A stretch of DNA of 5,725 nt from Desulfobacteraceae bacterium (GTDB lineage: Bacteria; Desulfobacterota; DSM-4660; Desulfatiglandales; B25-G16), in contig JAPVWE010000092.1 of the NCBI GenBank assembly GCA_028572035.1, positions 1 to 5,725 on the forward strand, written 5' to 3'. This document shows positions 1 to 5,250 of this stretch, piece by piece (positions within the stretch are counted from its first letter, which is position 1; each line of letters opens with the position of its first letter). The notes under the pieces are model-generated. The model was not told the origin of the DNA, did not search any database, and was given only the letters and a program-made list of their open reading frames with translations. Position numbers and translations under genes: made by a program.

Positions 1-63
1 TACTGCTTAATTTATTGATATCCATCATCATCTTAGTACCACATGAGCTTTAAAACGAGAGTT

Positions 64-96
64 TTTTTCTTTCTGCCCTCTCAGCAGAAAGAAAAA
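64..96. repeat. 13-bp perfect inverted repeat (hairpin)
   Basis: The arms at 64-76 and 84-96 are perfectly complementary (TTTTTCTTTCTGC and its reverse complement), with a 7-nt loop. Transcribed from either strand it would fold into a stable but A/U-rich stem. Neither strand has a U-tract directly after the stem, so it is not a textbook intrinsic terminator. It could still stop or stabilise the typA transcript, which ends about 140 nt away on the minus strand. It lies beside the CGCAGAG-type repeat and may be part of the same dispersed element. Confidence 0.6.
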
Positions 97-104
97 TATT
101 CATT

Positions 105-135
105 CTCTTTGCGTCCTCTGCGACTCTGCGGTGAA
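105..135. repeat. Dispersed intergenic repeat of CGCAGAG type
   Basis: On the minus strand this reads as three degenerate units of about 9 nt, CGCAGAGT, CGCAGAGGA and CGCAAAGAG, preceded by TTCAC. This 'CGCAGAGACGCAGAG'-like sequence is one I recall as a frequent intergenic repeat in many environmental bacterial genomes; no search was run. No coding potential is apparent. It lies downstream of typA, in a non-coding stretch that otherwise holds only the adjacent hairpin and a REP-like arm. Confidence 0.5.
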
Positions 136-211
136 CTATTAAACTAGAAGCAGCTAATTTCACTTATGAAATGAATTTAGAGTGAGGATACTGAATGTAT
201 AAAAATGAGGC

Positions 212-234
212 GGGTCAGGTCTCAACCTTTGACA
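212..234. repeat. REP-like arm downstream of typA (left copy)
   Basis: The sequence GGGTCAGGTCTCAACCTTTG followed by ACA sits only a few bases beyond the typA stop codon. A near-identical sequence occurs in reverse orientation at 2194-2212, on the other side of typA. The TCAGGTCTCAAC core is identical, and one substitution and one indel separate the rest. I recall very similar sequences next to Y1/REP-associated transposases in deltaproteobacteria. That link is from memory, and no transposase gene is present here. Confidence 0.5.
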
Positions 235-238
235 CTGA

Positions 239-2032
239 TCAAGCCCTGGCCCCTTTTCCTCCGGGAGCTTTTCGCAGACGTATTGCCTGCGGTGTTATTT
301 CTACCAGCTCATCATCATTAATATAGGACATACACTCTTCAAGGCTCATTTCAACAGTGCTGTTGAGCACAACATTTTCATCAGAGCCTGCTGCGCGCAT
401 GTTAGTCAGCTTTTTCCCCTTGGCTGGGTTGACAACAAGGTCGTTTTCGCGGCAGTGCTCTCCCAGTATCTGACCGACATGGACGGCGATGCCGGGGCCG
501 CAGAAGAGCTTTCCGCGCTCCTGCAAGTTGAAAAGAGCGTAGGCAACCGTGGTGCAGGTTTCTTTTACAACGAGGACGCCATTTTTGCGGTTCCTGATCT
601 CGCCTGCATGGGGCCCGTACTCGCTAAAGACATAGTTCATGATTCCCATGCCTTTTGTAATGGTCATGAATTCCGAACGAAAGCCCAAAAGCCCCCGGGT
701 CGGGATTTTATAAACAAGGCGCGCCGTGCCGTTTTCCTGGTGCAATTCGCTGATGTGGCCCTTGCGGGCGCCCAGTTGCTCGATCACTGCACCCATGTGC
801 TGCTCCTCTATATCCACGGTAAGCTCCTCGTAGGGCTCCAGCAGCTTTTCTCCATCGCGCCGCATAATAACCCTGGGCCGCGTCACCTGGAGCTCATATC
901 CCTCACGGCGCATCCGCTCTATAAGAATCGACAGGTGCAACTCTCCTCTTCCTGATACCTTGAAGCCCGATCGTCCCTCCAGTTCCTCAACGACCAGCGC
1001 CACATCGGCAAGGACCTCACGGTGCAGGCGCTGCCCAAGCTGCTGCGAGGTAACATATCTGCCTTCTTTTCCTGCAAACGGGGAATCGTTCGCTATGAAG
1101 CTCATGGAGATAGTCGGGGGGTCGATTTCCACAGGTGGCAGCGGGACAGGGTCTTCGGGATCAGTGTAGGTTACCCCTACGGTAATTTCATCCATTCCGG
1201 CAACTGCAACAATTTCGCCAACTCCAGCAGCATCTATTGCAACTTTGCAGTTTCCTTCAAAGCGGTATATCTTGGTGATGCGTGCGGGAACCAGCGAGCC
1301 GTCACGCTGGGCTATAGCAATGTCTTCATTGATATTCAGCGTTCCGGAGGTGATTTTCCCGATTCCCAGCCTCCCAAGGTAGGGAGAGTAATCAATCGAG
1401 CTGACAAGCAGCTGTAGGGGGCCGTCCGGGCTTCCTCCCGGCTGAGGTATATGCGTGATTATCATTTGGCAAAGCGGCTCCATGGAGGAGGGGTGATCGC
1501 TGATATCATTCAGCGCATAGCCGTCACGCGCGGATGCATATACTACCGGAAAATCCAGAATATCCTCCGGTGCGTTCAGCCTGACAAAGAGATCAAACAC
1601 CTGATTAACTGCCCAGTCAGGCCGGGCCGTGGGCTTGTCTATCTTGTTGATTACAACGATGATGGGCAGACGCAAAACCAGCGCCTTTTTCAGCACAAAA
1701 TAGGTCTGGGGCATGGGACCTTCCTGCGCATCAACAAGCAGCAGGGCACCGTCTGCCATCTTCAGCACCCGCTCAACCTGGCCGCCAAAGTCTGCATGCC
1801 CCGGCGTGTCGATAATGTTGATCAGAAAGTCCAGATAGTGAAATGAGCCGTTCTTGGATGCGATGGTAATTCCCCGCTCCCGCTCAAGATCAATGCTGTC
1901 CATAAGCCTTTCTGTAACAGTCTGATTCTCGCGGAACATGCCGCTGTGCTTGAACAGCTGGTCAACAAGGGTTGTTTTGCCGTGGTCAACGTGTGCGATA
2001 ATTGCGACATTTCTTATCTTGTTCTCTTTCAT
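239..2032 (-). CDS. typA: Translational GTPase TypA/BipA
   Basis: This is a complete 597-residue ribosome-binding GTPase of the EF-G/LepA superfamily. Family members act in the cytoplasm on ribosome assembly and on translation under stress such as low temperature. The GTPase motifs are all visible: G1 AHVDHGKT (13-20), G2 around T56 in RGITI, G3 DTPGH (75-79), G4 NKID (129-132) and G5 SAR (167-169). Beta-barrel and EF-G-like domains follow, then the BipA-specific C-terminal region with LTNMRAAGSDE, MSLEE and ITPQAIRLRK. Length is normal for the family (about 600). The start at 2032 fits the conserved MKENKIRNVAIIAHVDHGKT beginning, although the Shine-Dalgarno sequence is weak (only AAGAACGTGAG just upstream). 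No clear promoter is visible in the roughly 260 bp before it, and a strong terminator separates it from the upstream csp gene. Inverted REP-like arms flank it. Identification is very secure. Confidence 0.98.
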   Translation of the reverse strand: MKENKIRNVAIIAHVDHGKTTLVDQLFKHSGMFRENQTVTERLMDSIDLERERGITIASKNGSFHYLDFLINIIDTPGHADFGGQVERVLKMADGALLLVDAQEGPMPQTYFVLKKALVLRLPIIVVINKIDKPTARPDWAVNQVFDLFVRLNAPEDILDFPVVYASARDGYALNDISDHPSSMEPLCQMIITHIPQPGGSPDGPLQLLVSSIDYSPYLGRLGIGKITSGTLNINEDIAIAQRDGSLVPARITKIYRFEGNCKVAIDAAGVGEIVAVAGMDEITVGVTYTDPEDPVPLPPVEIDPPTISMSFIANDSPFAGKEGRYVTSQQLGQRLHREVLADVALVVEELEGRSGFKVSGRGELHLSILIERMRREGYELQVTRPRVIMRRDGEKLLEPYEELTVDIEEQHMGAVIEQLGARKGHISELHQENGTARLVYKIPTRGLLGFRSEFMTITKGMGIMNYVFSEYGPHAGEIRNRKNGVLVVKETCTTVAYALFNLQERGKLFCGPGIAVHVGQILGEHCRENDLVVNPAKGKKLTNMRAAGSDENVVLNSTVEMSLEECMSYINDDELVEITPQAIRLRKAPGGKGARA

Positions 2033-2057
2033 CTCACGTTCTTTTCTGCATGATGCT

Positions 2058-2078
2058 CCCCGCGAAGTACGCCGGGGG
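2058..2078. repeat. GC-rich hairpin in the typA leader
   Basis: CCCCGCG (2058-2064) pairs with CGC-C-GGGG (2070-2077) around an AAGTA loop, with one bulged C, and is followed by GTAT. It starts 26 nt upstream of the typA start codon, so it would be in the 5' leader of the mRNA. The overall plan (C-tract, CG-rich core with AAG, then GGGGTAT) resembles the two palindromes at 2809-2833 and 2902-2925. I infer it is a diverged member of that repeat family, but it may be an unrelated RNA hairpin. Confidence 0.45.
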
Positions 2079-2193
2079 TATCACCTGGTTACTATTGTGG
2101 TTTTTCGTTACGTGCTGTCTCGCACAGCAGGTTACCGGATAAATGCATTCATCCCATACGCCACGTGTCTGCATCCAATAAACTGCGCTTCAC

Positions 2194-2212
2194 CAAAGTT
2201 GAGACCTGATCC
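2194..2212. repeat. REP-like arm upstream of typA (right, inverted copy)
   Basis: CAAAGTTGAGACCTGATCC is the reverse complement of the sequence at 212-231, apart from one substitution and one missing base. The two copies therefore bracket typA as a widely spaced inverted repeat nearly 2 kb apart. This copy lies between the csp terminator and typA. No other trace of a mobile element, such as a transposase or target-site duplication, is visible near it. Confidence 0.5.
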
Positions 2213-2241
2213 TGATTTCTCACGATGCCTTTATCTGCCTT

Positions 2242-2280
2242 AGAAAAGAAAAGGCGACACCCTACAGAGGTGCCGCCTTT
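2242..2280 (-). terminator. Rho-independent terminator of the cold-shock gene
   Basis: On the minus strand, AAAGGCGGCACC (2280-2269) pairs with GGTGTCGCCTTT (2261-2250) around a 7-nt loop. This gives a 12-bp stem with one G-U pair, followed directly by TTCTTTTCT. It begins 14 nt past the csp stop codon and is a strong intrinsic terminator. It implies that csp and the downstream typA are mostly separate transcripts, unless there is readthrough. Confidence 0.88.
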
Positions 2281-2294
2281 GAGAGCCGACGTTG

Positions 2295-2495
2295 TTATAG
2301 TATCTCTACGTCTTTGGCCTTAGGGCCTTTTTCGTTTGTCTCGATCTCAAACCGGACTCTCTGGCCTTCATTCAGGGTTTTGAATCCGGATGCATTGATG
2401 CCAGTATGATGGACGAAAAGATCCTGACCATCTTCCTGCTCAATAAAGCCGTAACCCTTCTGGTCACTGAACCACTTCACGGTTCCTTCTGCCAT
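2295..2495 (-). CDS. cspA: Cold-shock protein (CspA family)
   Basis: This is a complete 66-residue single cold-shock domain, a cytoplasmic OB-fold protein that binds single-stranded RNA or DNA and melts RNA structure. It shows the opening GTVKWF (4-9), RNP1 as KGYGFI (13-18), RNP2 as LFVHH (26-30) and the closing GPKAKDVEIL. Length is typical. The start is fixed by AAGGAGG (2510-2504), 8 nt before ATG. A terminator follows the stop codon and a near-consensus promoter lies about 150 bp upstream, so it is probably monocistronic. The long leader carries a terminator-like hairpin, which suggests control after transcription starts. The symbol is a generic family label. Bacteria often carry several paralogues, and I cannot tell whether this one is cold-induced or constitutive. 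Confidence 0.96.
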   Translation of the reverse strand: MAEGTVKWFSDQKGYGFIEQEDGQDLFVHHTGINASGFKTLNEGQRVRFEIETNEKGPKAKDVEIL

Positions 2496-2549
2496 AGCGT
2501 TTTCCTCCTTTCAAAAGATTTTCTGCACAGCCAGGATGAACGCTTCGGC

Positions 2550-2594
2550 AAAATAAAAAGACCATTAAAGTTGGTGTCACAGCTCTAATGGTCT
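2550..2594 (-). promoter_or_regulatory. Terminator-like hairpin in the csp leader (candidate attenuator)
   Basis: On the minus strand, AGACCATTA (2594-2586) pairs perfectly with TAATGGTCT (2567-2559). The T-rich tail TTTTATTTT follows at once. The hairpin lies between the csp promoter and the csp start codon, about 55 nt from the ATG, and no upstream minus-strand gene is visible that it would terminate. Stem plus U-rich tail is the form of an intrinsic terminator, so it may act as an attenuator or a temperature-responsive structure. The stem is A/U-rich with an 18-nt loop, so terminator strength is uncertain. Confidence 0.55.
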
Positions 2595-2641
2595 CGATAA
2601 TTTCTCTTCCCAAAAACTGTCAATCCAAACTTGCTATAGGT

Positions 2642-2670
2642 ATATTAAAACAGATTCATAGGATTGTCAA
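2642..2670 (-). promoter_or_regulatory. Sigma70 promoter of the cold-shock gene
   Basis: On the minus strand, a perfect -35 TTGACA (2670-2665) is followed by a 17-bp spacer and a -10 TAATAT (2647-2642). AT-rich sequence upstream of the -35 could act as an UP element. The expected transcription start is near 2635, giving a csp leader of about 140 nt. That is long for a 66-residue protein but typical of cold-shock genes. Confidence 0.8.
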
Positions 2671-2724
2671 GCTTATTTTTCGTTTGAAATGAGCTAATGA
2701 AGAATTAAGGCCAAACCTCGACTA

Positions 2725-2754
2725 TTGACAATCGCCCTGAAAACTGATTCTAAT
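2725..2754 (+). promoter_or_regulatory. Candidate promoter facing the HU relic
   Basis: TTGACA (2725-2730) is followed by an 18-bp spacer and TCTAAT (2749-2754), which matches the -10 consensus at five of six positions. It points right, away from the csp promoter, whose -35 lies only about 55 bp to the left. The predicted leader to the HU start at 2955 is about 195 nt and contains three short palindromes. Confidence 0.5.
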
Positions 2755-2808
2755 AAACCAACGCAGTAACATATTATCAACCAACCACTTAGCCATTCAA
2801 AATCAATT

Positions 2809-2833
2809 ACCCCATCGCAAGCGGACGGGGTAT
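2809..2833. repeat. GGGGTAT palindrome, copy 1
   Basis: An imperfect palindrome: ACCCC (2809-2813), CGCAAGCGG core (2816-2824), GGGGT (2827-2831), then AT. A second copy at 2902-2925 has the same arms, the identical CGCAAGCGG core and the same GGGGTAT end. The two lie in direct orientation about 93 bp apart. This looks like a dispersed REP-type element inserted in the leader of the HU relic. Confidence 0.6.
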
Positions 2834-2870
2834 GTAAAGGAATAATACTATTTTTACCCCCTCACCCTAC

Positions 2871-2890
2871 CCCTCTCCCCAGGGAGAGGG
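2871..2890. repeat. CCCTCTCCC/GGGAGAGGG palindrome
   Basis: CCCTCTCCC (2871-2879) and GGGAGAGGG (2882-2890) form perfect 9-bp arms two bases apart. The preceding CCCCTCACCCTA completes a sequence I know as a very common intergenic palindrome in many bacterial genomes. It lies between the two GGGGTAT palindromes, so three small palindromic elements are nested in about 120 bp. Confidence 0.65.
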
Positions 2891-2901
2891 AACTAGCGGA
2901 A

Positions 2902-2925
2902 ACCCCGGCGCAAGCGGTGGGGTAT
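2902..2925. repeat. GGGGTAT palindrome, copy 2
   Basis: ACCCC (2902-2906), GG, CGCAAGCGG (2909-2917), T, then GGGGTATT. It differs from copy 1 mainly at the bases joining core to arms. It ends about 15 nt before the Shine-Dalgarno sequence of the HU relic, so a transcript would place this hairpin just ahead of the ribosome-binding site. Confidence 0.6.
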
Positions 2926-2954
2926 TAAAAAACCATAATAAAGGAGAAATGAGC

Positions 2955-3199
2955 ATGAACAAGGGAGATCTGGTCAACGAGGTAGCCAAGGTGGGCAGCA
3001 CCAAAAAAGAGGCCCAGGAAGTGGTGGGGCGTTGAAAAAGAAGGATACGGTTACACTGATTGGTTTCGGAACCTTTAAGGTGGCACAAAGAAATGCCAGG
3101 AAGGGAAGAAACCCACAGACAGGCCAAGAAATGACGATCAAGGCAAAGAAGGTTCCCAAGTTTGTACTGGGCAAAGCCTTAAAGGATGCTGTAGGTTAG
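2955..3199 (+). pseudogene. HU-family DNA-binding protein, broken by internal deletion and frameshift
   Basis: The first frame begins MNKGDLVNEVAKVGSTKKEAQEVV, a normal HU N-terminus, and stops at TGA 3033-3035. The rest of HU continues in another frame from about 3029: ALKKKDTVTLIGFGTF, the DNA-binding arm with GRNPQTGQE, and the ending VPKFVLGKALKDAVG, stop at 3197-3199. Compared with the roughly 90-residue HU family, about nine residues of helix 2 are missing at the junction. This fits a deletion of about 25 nt rather than a single-base slip. The Shine-Dalgarno AAGGAG (2941-2946) is ideally placed and a promoter candidate exists, so the loss may be recent. Even a ribosomal frameshift at the junction would not restore the missing helix. 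A sequencing or assembly error cannot be excluded. Confidence 0.85.
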
Positions 3200-3289
3200 T
3201 TAGCATTGAAATAGGCTTTATAGAGCCCTCATTGGGAGTGATGTATCCAAATGGGGGCATTTTTAATGAATGATCAAGGATATTAAGTA

Positions 3290-3324
3290 GTGCCTGAACG
3301 AAAAGTCCATTCAGGCACGATTTT
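3290..3324 (+). terminator. Terminator-like hairpin after the HU relic
   Basis: GTGCCTGAA (3290-3298) and TTCAGGCAC (3310-3318) form a perfect 9-bp stem with an 11-nt loop, followed by GATTTT. The T-run is short. It lies about 90 nt past the HU stop on the plus strand and would separate that transcript from the transporter gene. Confidence 0.5.
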
Positions 3325-3344
3325 GGATTGCGGATTTTGGATTG
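3319..3344. repeat. 14-bp tandem repeat, GATTTTGGATTG twice
   Basis: GATTTTGGATTG occurs at 3319-3330 and again at 3333-3344, separated by CG. I recall this kind of GGATTGCGGATT iteration as a common short intergenic repeat. Apart from this, the terminator-like hairpin and the promoter region, I see nothing else between the HU relic and the transporter. Confidence 0.6.
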
Positions 3345-3354
3345 AAAACATTAA

Positions 3355-3396
3355 GTAATTTTAACCTGTTGAAATTACCTTAGTAAAATATAAAAT
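3355..3396 (+). promoter_or_regulatory. Candidate promoter with overlapping operator-like palindrome for the transporter
   Basis: A promoter candidate has TTGAAA (3369-3374), a 16-bp spacer and TAAAAT (3391-3396); each hexamer is one base from consensus. A 24-bp near-palindrome at 3355-3378, with arms GTAATTT and AAATTAC and inner AAC/GTT halves, covers the -35 box. This is a plausible arrangement for repression by a dimeric regulator. No regulator gene is nearby, so the binding protein is unknown. Confidence 0.45.
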
Positions 3397-3602
3397 CATT
3401 ATTCCGAGGTTTTCGGTCAAGAACTAAGTATTAGCATGTTGGGTGATAGGGCCTACAGAAGGCATTTAAGCCTTGAGTTGAATGCAACAAGAGTGTATTT
3501 GCCAGGAAACCTTGGATTAAAGGGGATATGATCTGGCAGATGTTTTCAGTTACCTCATCTAAATTCAAAAAGGGAAAGTATAAAGGAGATTCTTTCAAGG
3601 CA

Positions 3603-4532
3603 ATGATTGGAGATACACCCAACAATCAGGAACTTCCTTTATTAGCGGCCATCTTTACCTCAATTCTGTGTATCCTTTTTGGAGCCAATGCCGTAGCCAT
3701 CAAGATCAGTCTCTCTGGGTTGGGGGCATTCACAACAGCGGGACTTCGTTTCAGCATAGCCACATTGGCAATTCTTCTCTGGGCCAGAACTACCCGGCGA
3801 TCCTTTATTATCAAGAAAGGGCAGGTACATCAACTGTTGATTATTTCAATGCTTTTCACTGTACAACTAGGCTTGCTCTATCTTGGGCTCAACAAAACCA
3901 ACGCCTCCCGAGGGACCCTGCTGATTAATCTTCAACCTTTTTTTGTTCTTTTTCTGGCCCATTGTTTCATCCCAGGAGACCAAATCACAAAAAGGAAGAT
4001 TCTGGGACTTTTCATGGGGTTTACAGGGATGGCCATGGTCTTTCTGGGGAGAAAAGGGGTAACAGCGGATATTCAAACTGGGGATTTTATGATACTCATC
4101 ACTGCTTTTATATGGGCCTGCAACACGGTTTATACGAAGAAAATCATAAACGCATTTGACCCTTTTCACATTGTGCTATACCCCATGATATTCTCGGTTC
4201 CCTTCTTTTTTCTCGCAGGCCTTTTGTGGGATGGCAAAATGATAGACCATGTGAACTTAAATGTCCTGGTTGCTCTCTTGTACCAGAGTCTTGTGATGGC
4301 TTCTTTTGGTTTTGTTGCATGGTATAGTATGCTCCAAAAATATGGAGCCGTTTCACTGCATTCTTTTCATTTAAATATGCCCAAAACCGGGGTTTTGCTG
4401 GGTGGTATGGTTCTTGGAGAACCTATCACCTTCAATATTTTGCTGGCGTTAGTATTGATTGTGGCTGGAATATTGGTGGTAAACCTAAAGACCATAAAAT
4501 ACACACCCTTATTTCCCCCAAGAGGTGTTTAG
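3603..4532 (+). CDS. DMT-superfamily (EamA-type) transporter
   Basis: An inner-membrane protein with two EamA repeats and about ten predicted membrane helices. Numbered from the upstream ATG at 3528, these are near residues 37-57, 67-86, 101-120, 126-147, 156-174, 186-204, 212-233, 244-265, 272-296 and 302-320. Supporting features are RF after helix 2, the small-residue-rich repeat ends and LGEPIT near the C-terminus (296-301). The family exports or imports amino acids, nucleotides and other metabolites; the substrate cannot be read from sequence. The start is uncertain. ATG 3603 gives 309 residues, normal for the family, and has AAAGGAG upstream, but with a long spacing of about 14 nt. ATG 3528 would add 25 mostly polar residues and has only a poorly spaced GGGG. 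The gene stands alone, with its own promoter candidate and a possible operator. Confidence 0.9.
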   Translation: MIGDTPNNQELPLLAAIFTSILCILFGANAVAIKISLSGLGAFTTAGLRFSIATLAILLWARTTRRSFIIKKGQVHQLLIISMLFTVQLGLLYLGLNKTNASRGTLLINLQPFFVLFLAHCFIPGDQITKRKILGLFMGFTGMAMVFLGRKGVTADIQTGDFMILITAFIWACNTVYTKKIINAFDPFHIVLYPMIFSVPFFFLAGLLWDGKMIDHVNLNVLVALLYQSLVMASFGFVAWYSMLQKYGAVSLHSFHLNMPKTGVLLGGMVLGEPITFNILLALVLIVAGILVVNLKTIKYTPLFPPRGV

Positions 4533-4585
4533 ACAGGGCCAAGATCAATCTTCCAGATTAATACTCTCCTAACATACATAAGCTC

Positions 4586-4614
4586 TTGAAATAATGAAGA
4601 CGTGAAAATATCTT
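4586..4614 (+). promoter_or_regulatory. Candidate promoter of the IHF-like operon
   Basis: TTGAAA (4586-4591), a 17-bp spacer and TATCTT (4609-4614) form a moderate sigma70-like promoter. Transcription would start near 4621, just before the AGGAAAG ribosome-binding site. That would leave the upstream in-frame GTG at 4602 outside the mRNA, which supports the ATG start at 4635. Confidence 0.4.
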
Positions 4615-4634
4615 GCCCCGCAGGAAAGTCTCTT

Positions 4635-4922
4635 ATGACTGTCACCAAAGTTCACATCATAAATTCTGTCAGCAACCATCTGGACCTCTCAAAAACCAAA
4701 TCCGCCCAGGTGGTTGAATCCCTCCTAGATATCATTAAAGAGACCCTGGAGAGCGGGGAGGATGTTCTTATCAGTGGATTTGGGAAATTCTGTGTGAAAG
4801 AGAAAGGGAAACGGAGAGGAAGGAACCCTCATACAGGAGAGGATTTGATGCTGGCTGAGAAGAGGGTGGTTAGGTTTATGTGTTCGCCGGTATTGAAGGG
4901 TAAGGTGAATGGGGAGGGGTAA
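4635..4922 (+). CDS. Integration host factor alpha-like DNA-binding protein
   Basis: A complete 95-residue HU/IHF-family protein, which would bind DNA as a dimer and bend it sharply. Two N-terminal helices (about 4-40) are followed by ISGFGKF (46-52), the beta-arm with GRNPHTGE (62-69) carrying the intercalating proline (P65), and a C-terminal helix. KRVVRF (76-81) and overall length fit IHF-alpha better than HU. The start is set at ATG 4635, with AGGAAAG (4622-4628) 6 nt upstream. An in-frame GTG at 4602 would add 11 residues but has no ribosome-binding site. It leads a plus-strand unit, with the next gene 34 nt downstream. A 55-bp stretch is identical to the convergent IHF gene at 5444, although the flanks have diverged. 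It is probably a paralogue. Its partner (IHF-beta or itself) cannot be seen here. Confidence 0.9.
   Translation: MTVTKVHIINSVSNHLDLSKTKSAQVVESLLDIIKETLESGEDVLISGFGKFCVKEKGKRRGRNPHTGEDLMLAEKRVVRFMCSPVLKGKVNGEG
4741..4795 (+). repeat. 55-bp perfect inverted repeat, copy in the plus-strand IHF gene
   Basis: This segment encodes the end of helix 2 through ISGFGKFC and is identical, silent sites included, to the reverse complement of 5565-5619. On both sides the genes differ at many positions, including GAG against CAG just before and GTGAAA against GTCAGA just after. The local identity suggests gene conversion, or recent exchange, between the two paralogues. Confidence 0.85.
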
Positions 4923-4956
4923 TCTCCTGAGTTAAAAACAAGACAATATAAAAATC

Positions 4957-5229
4957 ATGCTCAGAAGCATCAGAAAAACTCAAAAATTATTCAATATTGA
5001 AGGGATGCAGAGTGGAGAAGTAAACATAAGAACATCACAATATCTTCTATCTTTACCCAAGGATAAGCAAATTGAGGTTCTTACAGAGCATCTGGAAAAT
5101 TTGAAGAGAGATTTGGCAAGATTTGCAGACCCCACTCTTAAGGACTCAAAGGGAAAAGGCGATGATATTGACAAGGCCCAATTGCAGATACTGATAGAGG
5201 TCACAGAAGGTCTGCTGTCTCATTTATAA
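4957..5229 (+). CDS. Hypothetical protein, 90 residues, helical and charged
   Basis: I do not recognise this protein. It has no signal peptide, membrane segment or cysteine. A stretch near residues 34-57 (LPKDKQIEVLTEHLENLKRDLARF) has the heptad-like leucine spacing of an amphipathic or coiled-coil helix. A charged linker with DSKGKGDD follows, then a second helix, LQILIEVTEGLL. It sits 34 nt after the IHF-like gene and 21 nt before a small cysteine-rich gene on the same strand, so the three probably form one operon. The start is weak: ATG 4957 has no Shine-Dalgarno sequence, and the alternative ATG 5005 has a purine run directly against it. The true protein may be shorter. Position in an operon with a DNA-bending protein hints at a nucleoid or regulatory role, but that is only inference. 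Confidence 0.6.
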   Translation: MLRSIRKTQKLFNIEGMQSGEVNIRTSQYLLSLPKDKQIEVLTEHLENLKRDLARFADPTLKDSKGKGDDIDKAQLQILIEVTEGLLSHL

Positions 5230-5250
5230 AGACGGAGGTTCGATAGAGCC

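Noticed and set aside
1..31. Minus-strand ATGATGATG that could open a gene leaving the window
   Set aside because: There is no Shine-Dalgarno sequence and only about ten codons are visible, which is too little to support a gene.
455..955. 166-codon plus-strand ORF opposite typA
   Set aside because: It lies wholly antisense to a highly conserved typA coding region and its translation resembles no family I know. The other long plus-strand frames across 960-1846 are rejected for the same reason.
2113..2129. Small TGCTGT/ACAGCA hairpin upstream of typA as a terminator or riboswitch
   Set aside because: The stem is only 6 bp with no U-tract and no known riboswitch pattern.
2809..2925. CRISPR-like array from the repeated palindromes
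   Set aside because: There are only two imperfect copies, with a different palindrome between them, and no cas gene.
3021..3040. Programmed ribosomal frameshift in the HU gene
   Set aside because: There is no recognisable slippery heptamer, and the joined product would still lack about nine residues of helix 2. A deletion explains the data better.
2867..3174. Two overlapping minus-strand ORFs of 86 and 66 codons
   Set aside because: They are antisense to the HU relic and the palindromic repeats. Their translations are low-complexity proline- and leucine-rich shadows.
3626..4356. Several ORFs of 60-100 codons in other frames of the transporter gene
   Set aside because: They overlap a clear membrane-protein frame and show no family features.
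4980..5204. 74-codon minus-strand ORF
   Set aside because: It is antisense to the 90-residue gene, whose strand agrees with both neighbours and their spacing.
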